The notes under the pieces were generated by a model that was given only the letters and a program-made list of their open reading frames with translations, searched no databases and was not told the origin of the DNA. A program made the translations under genes and the position numbers. This document shows positions 14,533 through 22,037 of a stretch of 32,541 bases of DNA, piece after piece (within the stretch, counting starts at the first letter, position 1; each line of letters begins with the position of its first letter). Source of the DNA: Veillonella montpellierensis DSM 17217. GTDB taxonomy: Bacteria > Bacillota > Negativicutes > Veillonellales > Veillonellaceae. The stretch lies in NCBI RefSeq assembly GCF_000426745.1, contig NZ_AUFY01000020.1, positions 1 to 32,541 of the forward strand. The letters run 5' to 3'.

Positions 14533-14717
14533 AATAATGATTCGGTTTAGTCAGCTGCATTGATTATCACAGAGAGTGTTCTTTTTTTATTTGTCACAAA
14601 TGTATTATACTCGTACATCCTTTTAAAATAATGATTCAGTTTAGTGACCTACATTCATCATAACAGAGTGCATGCTTCTTTTTTGCTTATTTACCACGCA
14701 TGTGTTATACGCATACA
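14533..14717. repeat. Imperfect tandem direct repeat, two units of ~85-91 nt
   Basis: Unit 1 (14533-14617) and unit 2 (14627-14717) both run from AATAATGATTC through an ACAGAG-, T-rich and TTATAC-containing part to GTACA or ATACA, about three-quarters identical. On the minus strand each unit ends in an AAAGGA-type ribosome-binding sequence, so it may be a duplicated leader region. Confidence 0.6.
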
Positions 14718-14872
14718 GTATTAGTTGTATTAAGATACTATCTGTAATGGATTAGCTATGGTATGTGGTTTCTTAGTACAGATTAACTCGTATGCCATAG
14801 TGATAAGTATTTCATAACTATGGTAATTCGCTAAGCGTAGTAGATCCTCTTAGGAGGATTTTCTGGTACAAG

Positions 14873-14989
14873 ATGTTACTTGTATGGCTAGTAGGGTGTG
14901 CTATATCTATATTAGCAGCAGATACAACACTTTTGATTTCTTATTTAGATTACAGTGCGTATAATTGGTTTTATCTTTGTTACGTGTAA
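14873..14989 (+). CDS. Doubtful small hydrophobic ORF (38 residues)
   Basis: ATG at 14873 opens a 38-residue frame beginning MLLVWLVGCAISILAAD and rich in Tyr, Leu and Ile, which would span a membrane once. TAGGAGG lies at 14851-14857, about 15 nt upstream, longer than ideal, and is itself part of the 14844-14859 hairpin. It could be a small membrane protein or chance. No relative is recognised. Confidence 0.2.
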   Translation: MLLVWLVGCAISILAADTTLLISYLDYSAYNWFYLCYV

Positions 14990-15032
14990 CGTGCGTTGTA
15001 TGTGGTACCTATCGTACTAGCTATGATATGCA

Positions 15033-15263
15033 TTAGAATGATTTTTTCCCTAATATAGGGTGAGAGCAACGACGTAAGCTAAGTGTATCAATGATATGAA
15101 TAGCTTTGTCGATGGAGATATCTTCCCGTTTAGTAGGTGTTTCTAAAATGCATAACGGTGAATCTGTTCCTACTTCTCCTGGTGGTAAATAGATATATTC
15201 TTGATTGTGTGGGTCACCAAAAATGTAACCAGCTTGTAAATGTTCAGCATGAATACGACTCAT
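15033..15263 (-). CDS. Small hypothetical protein coupled to a metallophosphoesterase
   Basis: A 76-residue soluble protein I do not recognise. No membrane segment or signal is visible. It contains YIYLPPGEVGTDSPLCILE in the middle and a C-terminal LSLRRCSHPILGKK. It starts at 15263 with AAGGAG 6 nt upstream, and its ATG overlaps the stop of the upstream metallophosphoesterase (ATGA). This tight coupling, together with a proper ribosome site, makes it a real gene and suggests a linked function with that enzyme. Confidence 0.65.
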   Translation of the reverse strand: MSRIHAEHLQAGYIFGDPHNQEYIYLPPGEVGTDSPLCILETPTKREDISIDKAIHIIDTLSLRRCSHPILGKKSF

Positions 15264-15994
15264 AGAATCTCCTTAAGCGTGAAATTTAAAAAATCGGCAG
15301 ATACTAGGTGTAACTGCGTATTATGATAGTGACTAGGGATACGGTTGAAAGAGGCACTATCGTGCAAGTGTCCGAAAATGCAATGGTCTACATGATACGT
15401 ATCCATTAATTCTGTAAATCCACTGGAACTGATTGTATCATTAAATGGGGGATAATGTAACAATAAAATTTTTATTCCTTTTTTTGATGCAAAAGAAGCA
15501 TCCGTCTCTGAAAGAGTAGCAAGATAGCGGTCCATTTCTTGTAAGGCCGCTTCTGTACGGAGTAATTCACGTTCATAAATATGTTGGTCCCTGTTTATAT
15601 CAAAAGCGCTATCGCCGGGACAAAGATATCCGCGAGTTCCGCCAAATGCTATATGACCAATACCAGTGGCATGACCTTGAAGAAATGTAATTTCATGGTT
15701 AGTGGCGGCAGTCATTTTACTTGTGCTAGACCACCAATAATCATGATTACCACGAATCATGTATTTCATGCCAGGTAGAGCTTGAATCGATTGTAAGTCT
15801 TCGAGAGCTTCGGGTAATCGCAAGGCCCAAGAAATATCGCCTACGATGAAAACAATATCATCATTGGTGACGCTTTTTTGCCAAGCTTGTTTGATTTTCT
15901 CCCAGTGGTTGGCCCAATGGGGTCCAAAAATATCCATTGGTTTTTTAGGTGGCGTACCAGATAAATGGGTGTCGCCAATAGCAAAAACTTTCAT
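15260..15994 (-). CDS. Calcineurin-like metallophosphoesterase
   Basis: A 244-residue cytoplasmic enzyme with the full two-metal motif set: DTHLSG (residues 8-13), GDISW near 52, GNHDYWW near 80, and GHLHD near 213, with a LLHYPPF stretch supplying a further metal His. No signal peptide. Members of this superfamily hydrolyse phosphoesters of many kinds; the substrate here is unknown. AAAGGAA lies 7 nt before the ATG at 15994. It follows the DUF4931 gene by 19 nt and overlaps the small ORF downstream, so the three probably form an operon. Confidence 0.87.
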   Translation of the reverse strand: MKVFAIGDTHLSGTPPKKPMDIFGPHWANHWEKIKQAWQKSVTNDDIVFIVGDISWALRLPEALEDLQSIQALPGMKYMIRGNHDYWWSSTSKMTAATNHEITFLQGHATGIGHIAFGGTRGYLCPGDSAFDINRDQHIYERELLRTEAALQEMDRYLATLSETDASFASKKGIKILLLHYPPFNDTISSSGFTELMDTYHVDHCIFGHLHDSASFNRIPSHYHNTQLHLVSADFLNFTLKEIL

Positions 15995-16013
15995 AGAGTT
16001 CCTTTCATTGGTA

Positions 16014-16781
16014 TTATAGGTCCCAGTAGGCTTTTAATTCTTCTTGAATGGTAGCAACGCGGCTTTCACAACCTATTTGTGGAATTTTATAGCCAATAAA
16101 GAGAGGCGTTGTCACATAACGGGGTATAATTTTAGCATAGTAATAGTCGTCATGCAGATTATAAAAAAAGAAATTATATGATTTGGTATAGGATTTCATG
16201 GTGCTTATAATGTATTTGGTAATTTGTTGCATGCGACGACTTAATTTGCTTCTGTTTACAGAATGGGGAAATTGAAGATTGTATTCAAAAAAGCCGATAA
16301 GTGGATGCTTTGATAATGTAATTTTTATGGTATCATCTTCTTTTAAGAGCCATCCGTCAAAATGATATGGTTTAATATCTTCACAGTAATCATATGTTTC
16401 AAGACCTATAATTTGACTGTGGGGATGACGAATTGAACCACCTGATAAAGGACCATAATTTTTAAAATATAGAACAGATTTAAAGCGACTATCTTTCATA
16501 GTTTCAATCCATTTATCCATGGAGAATGAGATAATAGCGGCTGCTTGATGCGGATCATAGGCTGAAAATTCACCGTGACAATCATCGGTTTCAATAATAA
16601 CTGTAGGCCAAGTATCTTGTAATACGGGATATTTATTTTTTAACCATATCATGGTACCGTTTCTGTCCAATATGTCTGTTAAGTGACTGGTATCACAAAA
16701 AGGGCAGGCTATTTTTTCATTACGAATATTGACTGGCTTTCTATAGCCTAGGGCAATATCAAATATTAAAGGTTGATTCAT
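16014..16781 (-). CDS. DUF4931 protein of the HIT / GalT-like superfamily
   Basis: A 255-residue protein resembling galactose-1-phosphate uridylyltransferase-type HIT proteins. CPFCDTSHL (about residues 26-34) looks like a zinc-binding pair, and GGSIRHPHSQIIG (about 114-126) is the His-Pro-His-x-Gln active-site motif of the GalT branch. YNFFFYNLHDDYYYAKIIPR resembles the second half-domain, where a His-x-His usually sits. Overall this fits the DUF4931 family. It may transfer or hydrolyse nucleotidyl groups; the reaction is unknown. GAGG stands 6 nt before the ATG at 16781. It is first gene of the group with the two following genes. Confidence 0.75.
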   Translation of the reverse strand: MNQPLIFDIALGYRKPVNIRNEKIACPFCDTSHLTDILDRNGTMIWLKNKYPVLQDTWPTVIIETDDCHGEFSAYDPHQAAAIISFSMDKWIETMKDSRFKSVLYFKNYGPLSGGSIRHPHSQIIGLETYDYCEDIKPYHFDGWLLKEDDTIKITLSKHPLIGFFEYNLQFPHSVNRSKLSRRMQQITKYIISTMKSYTKSYNFFFYNLHDDYYYAKIIPRYVTTPLFIGYKIPQIGCESRVATIQEELKAYWDL

Positions 16782-17135
16782 AGATGCCTCACAGATGTAT
16801 CGTAAATTATAAATGTTTGTAAAGTATAATAAGTATGTAACTATTTATTATTATACCGTAGCTTGTGGGATTCGCCTATTACATATTGTGGATATATAGT
16901 AAAAGTGTAGTAGTGAGAAAATTATAGTATAGGTTATGAAAGAGTAGATTCTAGTGTAGATGAGCGTAGATTAGCAATGATTGTATTGTAGGTCTTATAG
17001 GATTTACCATATAGAGTGTCATGGTAGCACATATGACTGAATGATATGACCAATCTAGTATATGATGAGATTATATAGTAACATGCTCGATACTTTTACT
17101 CAACTACCTATGATGTCGTGGGGGATTGTTATATT
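16782..17135. other. Divergent intergenic, no gene seen
   Basis: AT-rich space between the DUF4931 gene (minus) and the Nudix-MutY gene (plus). Promoters for both must lie here. Apart from the extended -10 listed next, I see no RNA gene, repeat or ORF with a ribosome site. Confidence 0.5.
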
Positions 17136-17144
17136 TGATATAAT
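17136..17144 (+). promoter_or_regulatory. Extended -10 promoter for the Nudix-MutY gene
   Basis: TGATATAAT contains TG, one base, then a perfect TATAAT (17139-17144), the extended -10 form that does not need a good -35. It lies 35 nt before the ATG at 17179. Confidence 0.5.
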
Positions 17145-17178
17145 GAATAAAGATATATGAATGATGAAGGGAGAACAT

Positions 17179-18738
17179 ATGAAACCAACGACATTGTGTT
17201 TTGTCATTGATACAGAGAATAGAATTTTATTAGGACGTAAAAAACGTGGGTTTGGTGCTGGTAAATATAATGGCTTTGGAGGAAAAGTTGAAGATGGAGA
17301 AAGTTTTGTACAATGTATGATTCGTGAATTACAAGAAGAATCTGGACTTATAGTTAAAGCAGATGCGTTAGAACCAGTGGCATTATTAAACTTTCAATTT
17401 CCTCATGACACATCATTAACACATATTGGATATGTGTATCTCATCCGCGATTATGGGGGGACCGTCATAGAAACAGAAGAAATGGAGCCTTGTTGGATAC
17501 CAATGGACCATATTCCTTATGATTCTATGTGGTCCGGTGATCGAAAATGGGTGCCCAAGATACTGGAAGGGAAAAAATTAGAAGGAATGATACAGTTTGG
17601 AGACGATAATGAAACTGTGGTATCTATGGATTTAGTAGAGGTTGATACGGTTATAGATGAAACAGAATTATTACCGCTAGAATGGACAAATCATTTGTTA
17701 GATTGGTATGATGTGAATCAACGTGAGTTGCCATGGCGTAATACGGGAGATCCGTATAAAATTTGGGTATCAGAAATCATGTCACAACAGACAAGGATTG
17801 AAGCGATGAAACCATATTTTGATAATTGGATGATGCGGTTTCCTACTATGCAGGACTTAGCAGATGCATCAGAAGAAGAGGTGGTTCACGCATGGCAGGG
17901 GTTAGGTTATTATAGTCGGGCAAGAAATTTGCGACTAGGCGTACAAGAAGTAGTAGAGCAATATGGCGGTCATGTGCCACGGAATCGAAAGGCTATGGAA
18001 TCATTAAAAGGAGTTGGTGCCTATACAGCAGGAGCCATATTATCCATGGCGTTTAATCAACGAGAAGCGGCAGTGGATGGCAATGTATTACGTGTATATG
18101 CTCGTTTGTATCATATAGAGGACGACATATTATCAACTAAAGGAAGAAAAAGAATTACCTATTTAGTAGAGCAAACGTTACCATATGATCGCCCAGGAGA
18201 ATTCAATCAAGCCTTAATGGATTTTGGATCCGCTATTTGTATACCACAAAATCCGCGTTGTCATGAGTGTCCCTTATCCGCTGTTTGTATTGCGTATGCA
18301 CGAGGCGATGCGCCTTCATTGCCTATACGGATTAAAAAGACAAAAGTGATTACAATTTCTATGATGGTAGGATTATTAAAGTGGGGGGACTATTATTTGT
18401 TACATAAACGCCCTAATACAGGGCTATTGCGATCTATGTGGGAATTTCCAAGTGTGGAAGAACCAGCTTCTTTTATAGAAGGCGCTAGTCATTTAGAAAA
18501 TCAAGTTAAAAAATTTGGTTGTACAGTAGTATTGGAGAATGAGTGTATACAAGAACTTACCCATTTATTTTCACATCGCAAATGGATTATGCGTGCATAT
18601 CGGGGCATAATAACGTTTGAAGGTACATTAGAAAGTTTACAGGCACAATTGCCAGCAGATTGGCAATTGTTAAAAAGGAGCGAATTTGCTGATTATGTAT
18701 GGGCAGGTCCGCATGGTAAATTAACGACTCTATGTTAA
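17179..18738 (+). CDS. mutY: MTH1-like Nudix hydrolase fused to adenine DNA glycosylase MutY
   Basis: A 519-residue, three-part protein joining two steps of 8-oxoguanine defence. Residues 1-155 are a Nudix domain close in pattern to human MTH1: KKRGFGAGKYNGFGGKVEDG and a full Nudix box (G35, E41, R49-E50, E53-E54, G56). N31 and W118/D121 match MTH1 nucleotide-binding residues, but the position of MTH1 D119 is G120. Residues about 165-375 are MutY: ELPWR, SEIMSQQTR with the catalytic Glu, GLGYYSRARNL, an HhH segment LKGVGAYTAGAI, VDGNVLRV with the catalytic Asp, and a C-x6-C-x2-C-x5-C iron-sulfur loop. Residues about 390-519 are the usual MutY C-terminal Nudix-like 8-oxoG reader (HLFSHRKW). 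Start chosen at 17179 with AAGGGAG 5 nt upstream. Normal MutY is about 350 residues; the N-terminal extension is the unusual part. Confidence 0.92.
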   Translation: MKPTTLCFVIDTENRILLGRKKRGFGAGKYNGFGGKVEDGESFVQCMIRELQEESGLIVKADALEPVALLNFQFPHDTSLTHIGYVYLIRDYGGTVIETEEMEPCWIPMDHIPYDSMWSGDRKWVPKILEGKKLEGMIQFGDDNETVVSMDLVEVDTVIDETELLPLEWTNHLLDWYDVNQRELPWRNTGDPYKIWVSEIMSQQTRIEAMKPYFDNWMMRFPTMQDLADASEEEVVHAWQGLGYYSRARNLRLGVQEVVEQYGGHVPRNRKAMESLKGVGAYTAGAILSMAFNQREAAVDGNVLRVYARLYHIEDDILSTKGRKRITYLVEQTLPYDRPGEFNQALMDFGSAICIPQNPRCHECPLSAVCIAYARGDAPSLPIRIKKTKVITISMMVGLLKWGDYYLLHKRPNTGLLRSMWEFPSVEEPASFIEGASHLENQVKKFGCTVVLENECIQELTHLFSHRKWIMRAYRGIITFEGTLESLQAQLPADWQLLKRSEFADYVWAGPHGKLTTLC

Positions 18739-18787
18739 TGATTGTAATGCTGAGGTGAATTAAAATGTTGTATAGAAAGGACTATGC

Positions 18788-19975
18788 ATGCAAGCCTATC
18801 TAGAGCCTATTATTATAGGCATATTAATTATTCTATTGATACTATTTATTAGTGTATGGTTGTGGGTATGGCAACCAAAACAAAGACTACTACTTGCTGC
18901 TACTTGTTGTGCTGTGGGTGGTACGTTGATGATTGGTGTTCATTATTTTATCATGCATCAAACTGATCTATATGGCACTTGGTTGTATGAGGTACTACAA
19001 ATATGGCGTACAGAATCATATGCGTGGAGCATTGGTATCGTAGTTTCTATTATGGGCTTACTCATAACGATTGCGGTAGAAAAGATTATAAATTATTATA
19101 GACCACCCAGGACTGTAACAATAGGAGAGTCTCGGCGTGCCTTATTTAAGAAAATAGGTATCGCTGTACCTGCTGTGACGATTGGTGGTTCTAGTGTAGT
19201 TGCTTTTGATGGACAATATCGTATTGAAGTAACCCATCATGAGTTAGCTTTTCCTCGTCTACCACAGTACTTACATAACTATCGATTAGCGCAAATTAGT
19301 GATGTTCACATAGGTCCCTGTATTGATTTACAAGAATTTGATCGCATTATGGGCTATGTGTTAGCCGAAAAACCACAGAGATTATTAATTACGGGAGATT
19401 TAATTGATACGCTAGAATGGTTGCCTAATTTGTGTGAGCGCATTAATCAACTGGTCCCTCAATTTCCAGATGGAATTGATTATATATTGGGAAATCACGA
19501 GCATTTTAGGGATGTAACGCGCGTTACTAGAGCTTTGCGGAATACATCTATGAGGGTGCTGGTTAATGAAAACTATCAATTAAATAAGAATGTTGGTATA
19601 GACGATCGACCGGTCTATTTGGCTGGCGTTGATTATAATATGAATCGTAATCGTATTGTTTGCCGACAAGAAATGATGGAACAAGCATTAGCAGGTATTC
19701 CAGACGATGCGTTTGTTTTGCTTATGGCCCATCATCCTGAGTTTTTTACAGAGGCTATGAAAAGAAATATACCGATGACATTTAGTGGGCATACTCATGG
19801 AGGACAAATTAATATACTGGGAGTTAATGTAGTACCTATTGGAACACCGTATGTGAAAGGTATGTACGTGCATGGTACATCTTGTTGTTATGTTAATCGT
19901 GGATCTGGTCATTGGTGGCCTATACGGATTAATTGCCCGCGAGAAATTTCTGTTTTTACATTTCGCTCACAATGA
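18788..19975 (+). CDS. Membrane-anchored metallophosphoesterase (YkuE/YaeI-like)
   Basis: A 395-residue protein. Residues 1-105 contain three hydrophobic segments (about 7-29, 35-57, 80-97), and a further short one follows an RRALFKK sequence near 120. From about residue 155 it is a calcineurin-like phosphoesterase: QISDVHIGP, LITGDLID, LGNHEHF, MAHHPEFF and GHTHGGQ in the right order. Members of this group are often lipid-directed enzymes at the membrane; some diderms use a related enzyme (LpxG) to cleave UDP-2,3-diacylglucosamine, so a lipid A step is possible but unproven. AAAGGA lies 7 nt before the ATG at 18788. It starts 49 nt after the Nudix-MutY gene and may be cotranscribed; it ends at the terminator 20166-20222. 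Confidence 0.83.
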   Translation: MQAYLEPIIIGILIILLILFISVWLWVWQPKQRLLLAATCCAVGGTLMIGVHYFIMHQTDLYGTWLYEVLQIWRTESYAWSIGIVVSIMGLLITIAVEKIINYYRPPRTVTIGESRRALFKKIGIAVPAVTIGGSSVVAFDGQYRIEVTHHELAFPRLPQYLHNYRLAQISDVHIGPCIDLQEFDRIMGYVLAEKPQRLLITGDLIDTLEWLPNLCERINQLVPQFPDGIDYILGNHEHFRDVTRVTRALRNTSMRVLVNENYQLNKNVGIDDRPVYLAGVDYNMNRNRIVCRQEMMEQALAGIPDDAFVLLMAHHPEFFTEAMKRNIPMTFSGHTHGGQINILGVNVVPIGTPYVKGMYVHGTSCCYVNRGSGHWWPIRINCPREISVFTFRSQ

Positions 19976-20424
19976 TACCATATAGTGCGTGTTAGCCTGA
20001 TATGGACTCAGAATAATCAAAGTATTCTATGTACATGGTTGATTACGAATAGGTATAGCATTTACTAGTAATTCATACATGGTATGGGGTTAGGAATGCA
20101 TCCTCCCTATAGCATGAGAAATTTTATGCAGTAGGGTAATCATAAATTACAATTATTATATAAATAGCGATAGCATATATACCAAATACATATTAGGAGG
20201 GTATGGTATATATGCTATCGCTTTTGTAGAAATCGATACACAAGTTGAGGTATGAGTGTATCGAGTTGACTATACAATTAGGTAGTGCATAGTCATTTTG
20301 TTAGTCTATGAATATGTAGTGGTACATTATTATACGTATCATCTAGGTTGGAGGAGTTGATTACTAGTGATATAGTGTGTGCTGAAAAGAGATATGAAAT
20401 CAATGAAATAGTGGCGTTAGCACA
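19976..20424. other. Convergent intergenic
   Basis: 449 nt between the metallophosphoesterase and fumC. It contains the long terminator stem at 20166-20222. I see no gene or repeat in the rest. Confidence 0.5.
20166..20222. terminator. Long-stem bidirectional terminator
   Basis: A 19-bp perfect stem, AGCGATAGCATATATACCA (20166-20184) with its complement at 20204-20222, followed by TTTTG. The 19-nt loop is unusually large and includes TAGGAGGG, which looks like a ribosome site but has no ORF behind it. It serves the convergent metallophosphoesterase and fumC genes. Confidence 0.8.
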
Positions 20425-21780
20425 TTACTTCATTTTTACGGCTTGATCAAACTCTTCTTCCGACATAAGTTTTTCTTCGAGAATAATGGATTTAATAGAA
20501 GTATCACGTTTGTATGCATCTTTTACTACTTTTGCTGCTTTGTCATAGCCAATGTATGGTGTTAACGCTGTAGCAATTTGTAGTGATTGTTCTACAAAGA
20601 ATTTTAGTTTTTTAGGAATAAATTCGACTCCATCAATGCATTTTTCAGCGAATGAATTCATTGCATCAGATAATAGACGAGTAGATTCGATAAAATCATA
20701 AATCATAATCGGCATATACACATTAAGTTGGAAAGCCCCACTACCAGCACATACTGTCATGGTAGTATTAATACCAAATACTTGAGCACATACCATTGTT
20801 AAAGCTTCGCATTGTGTAGGATTTACTTTTCCTGGCATAATGGAGGAACCGGGTTCATTAGCTGGTAATGTCCATTCACCATATCCACAACGAGGACCAG
20901 AGCCTAGGAAACGAACATCATTCGCAATTTTAAATAGAGTAGTAGCTAATGTGTTGAGTGCTGCATGAGCTGTCATAATCGCATCTTTTAATGACATGCC
21001 TTGGAATTTATTATTTTCAACTCGGAATGGAGCACCGGTTACTTCTGGCAAAATAGCATCCATAGCAGCAAGGTAGCCATTTGGTGTATTCACACCAGTT
21101 CCTACCGCAGTACCACCTAAAGGAACATCTAATAAATAATCAGTAGCTTCTACAATAATTTTACGAGCTGTTTTAAGACCTGCTACGAAAGCACTGATTT
21201 CTTGATCTACCATAATGAAAGTAGCATCTTGTAAATGTGTACGACCTACTTTTTGTAGTCCTTTACCTTTTTCTTGAAGCTTTTCAAAGGAGGCAATGAG
21301 TCGATCAAGAGCAGGCAACACGCGTTTTTCTATTTCAAAATAGGAAGCGATATGCATTGCTGTAGGGAATGTATCGTTAGTACTTTGACCACGGTTTACA
21401 TCATCATTAGGATGTAATGGAATGGATTCGTTAATCTGTTTTGCTCGATGAGCAATTACTTCATTCACATTCATATTAGTTTGTGTACCCGAACCTGTTT
21501 GGAATACACAAAGAGGAAATTCTTCATCCCATTTGCCAGCTAGAATTTCATCTACTACTTGTGCAATGAGTTTTGCTTTTTCTTCACTAATGGCGCCACA
21601 AATTGCATTTGTTTTAGCACACGCCTTTTTGACTAAAGCGAGGGCCTTAATTTGTTCCAATGGCATGCAATGAGTGCCAATTTTAAAATTGTTAAATGAA
21701 CGTTGTGTTTGAGGACCGTAAATACGTGCTGCGTCGACTTCGACAGGGCCCATAGAATCATATTCAGTGCGAGTTTCCAT
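20425..21780 (-). CDS. fumC: Fumarate hydratase, class II
   Basis: A 451-residue enzyme interconverting fumarate and malate without an iron-sulfur cluster. Diagnostic parts are GSGTQTNMNVNEV, HPNDDVNRGQSTNDTFPTAM, VGRTHLQDA, LGGTAVGTGVN, the superfamily signature GSSIMPGKVN, and a C-terminal ALTPYIGYDKAAKV, which separates fumarases from aspartases. Length is slightly below the common 460-470. GGAGGT stands 6-7 nt before the ATG at 21780, and a Fur-box-like sequence (21809-21823) lies just upstream. In lactate-fermenting Veillonella-type metabolism it belongs to the oxaloacetate-malate-fumarate-succinate branch. Single gene, divergent from the OPT transporter. Confidence 0.95.
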   Translation of the reverse strand: METRTEYDSMGPVEVDAARIYGPQTQRSFNNFKIGTHCMPLEQIKALALVKKACAKTNAICGAISEEKAKLIAQVVDEILAGKWDEEFPLCVFQTGSGTQTNMNVNEVIAHRAKQINESIPLHPNDDVNRGQSTNDTFPTAMHIASYFEIEKRVLPALDRLIASFEKLQEKGKGLQKVGRTHLQDATFIMVDQEISAFVAGLKTARKIIVEATDYLLDVPLGGTAVGTGVNTPNGYLAAMDAILPEVTGAPFRVENNKFQGMSLKDAIMTAHAALNTLATTLFKIANDVRFLGSGPRCGYGEWTLPANEPGSSIMPGKVNPTQCEALTMVCAQVFGINTTMTVCAGSGAFQLNVYMPIMIYDFIESTRLLSDAMNSFAEKCIDGVEFIPKKLKFFVEQSLQIATALTPYIGYDKAAKVVKDAYKRDTSIKSIILEEKLMSEEEFDQAVKMK

Positions 21781-21808
21781 GATAATACCTCCTCAATTAA
21801 TAATAAAA

Positions 21809-21823
21809 TGATAATAAATATCA
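21809..21823. promoter_or_regulatory. Fur-box-like sequence upstream of fumC
   Basis: TGATAATAAATATCA matches the 7-1-7 Fur consensus TGATAAT-N-ATTATCA at 13 of 14 defined positions. It is centred about 36 nt before the fumC ATG, within the likely promoter or leader. Iron control of fumC is plausible. AT-rich context raises the chance of coincidence. Confidence 0.45.
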
Positions 21824-22037
21824 ATTACAAATTATATTATAAAGGAAATTTATAAAAAAGTCATCATGAAATTTATAATAATTTTCATTTAGATTGACTA
21901 ACAAAAATAAATTAAAGAATATCCATTAGAGATAATCAAATGTATATACTAAAAAAACATTTTTTTCTTGTGCTTTATCGTGAAAAAGGGTAAAATTAAT
22001 CTATCCTTATCTCGTATATTAAAAGGGGGTATTTTAA

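Larger units (their letters stand above)
14365..15032. other. Long gene-poor stretch
   Basis: This 668-nt gap holds an imperfect tandem repeat (14533-14717) and two doubtful small ORFs (14430-14513 minus, 14873-14989 plus), each listed below. It also has a small hairpin ATCCTC-TTAG-GAGGAT (14844-14859) followed by T4. The composition is AT-rich. It may be remnant mobile DNA. Confidence 0.5.

Noticed and set aside
16782-17160. tRNA or other RNA gene in the divergent gap
   Set aside because: No cloverleaf arms, TTCGA-type T loop or GC-rich stems could be found.
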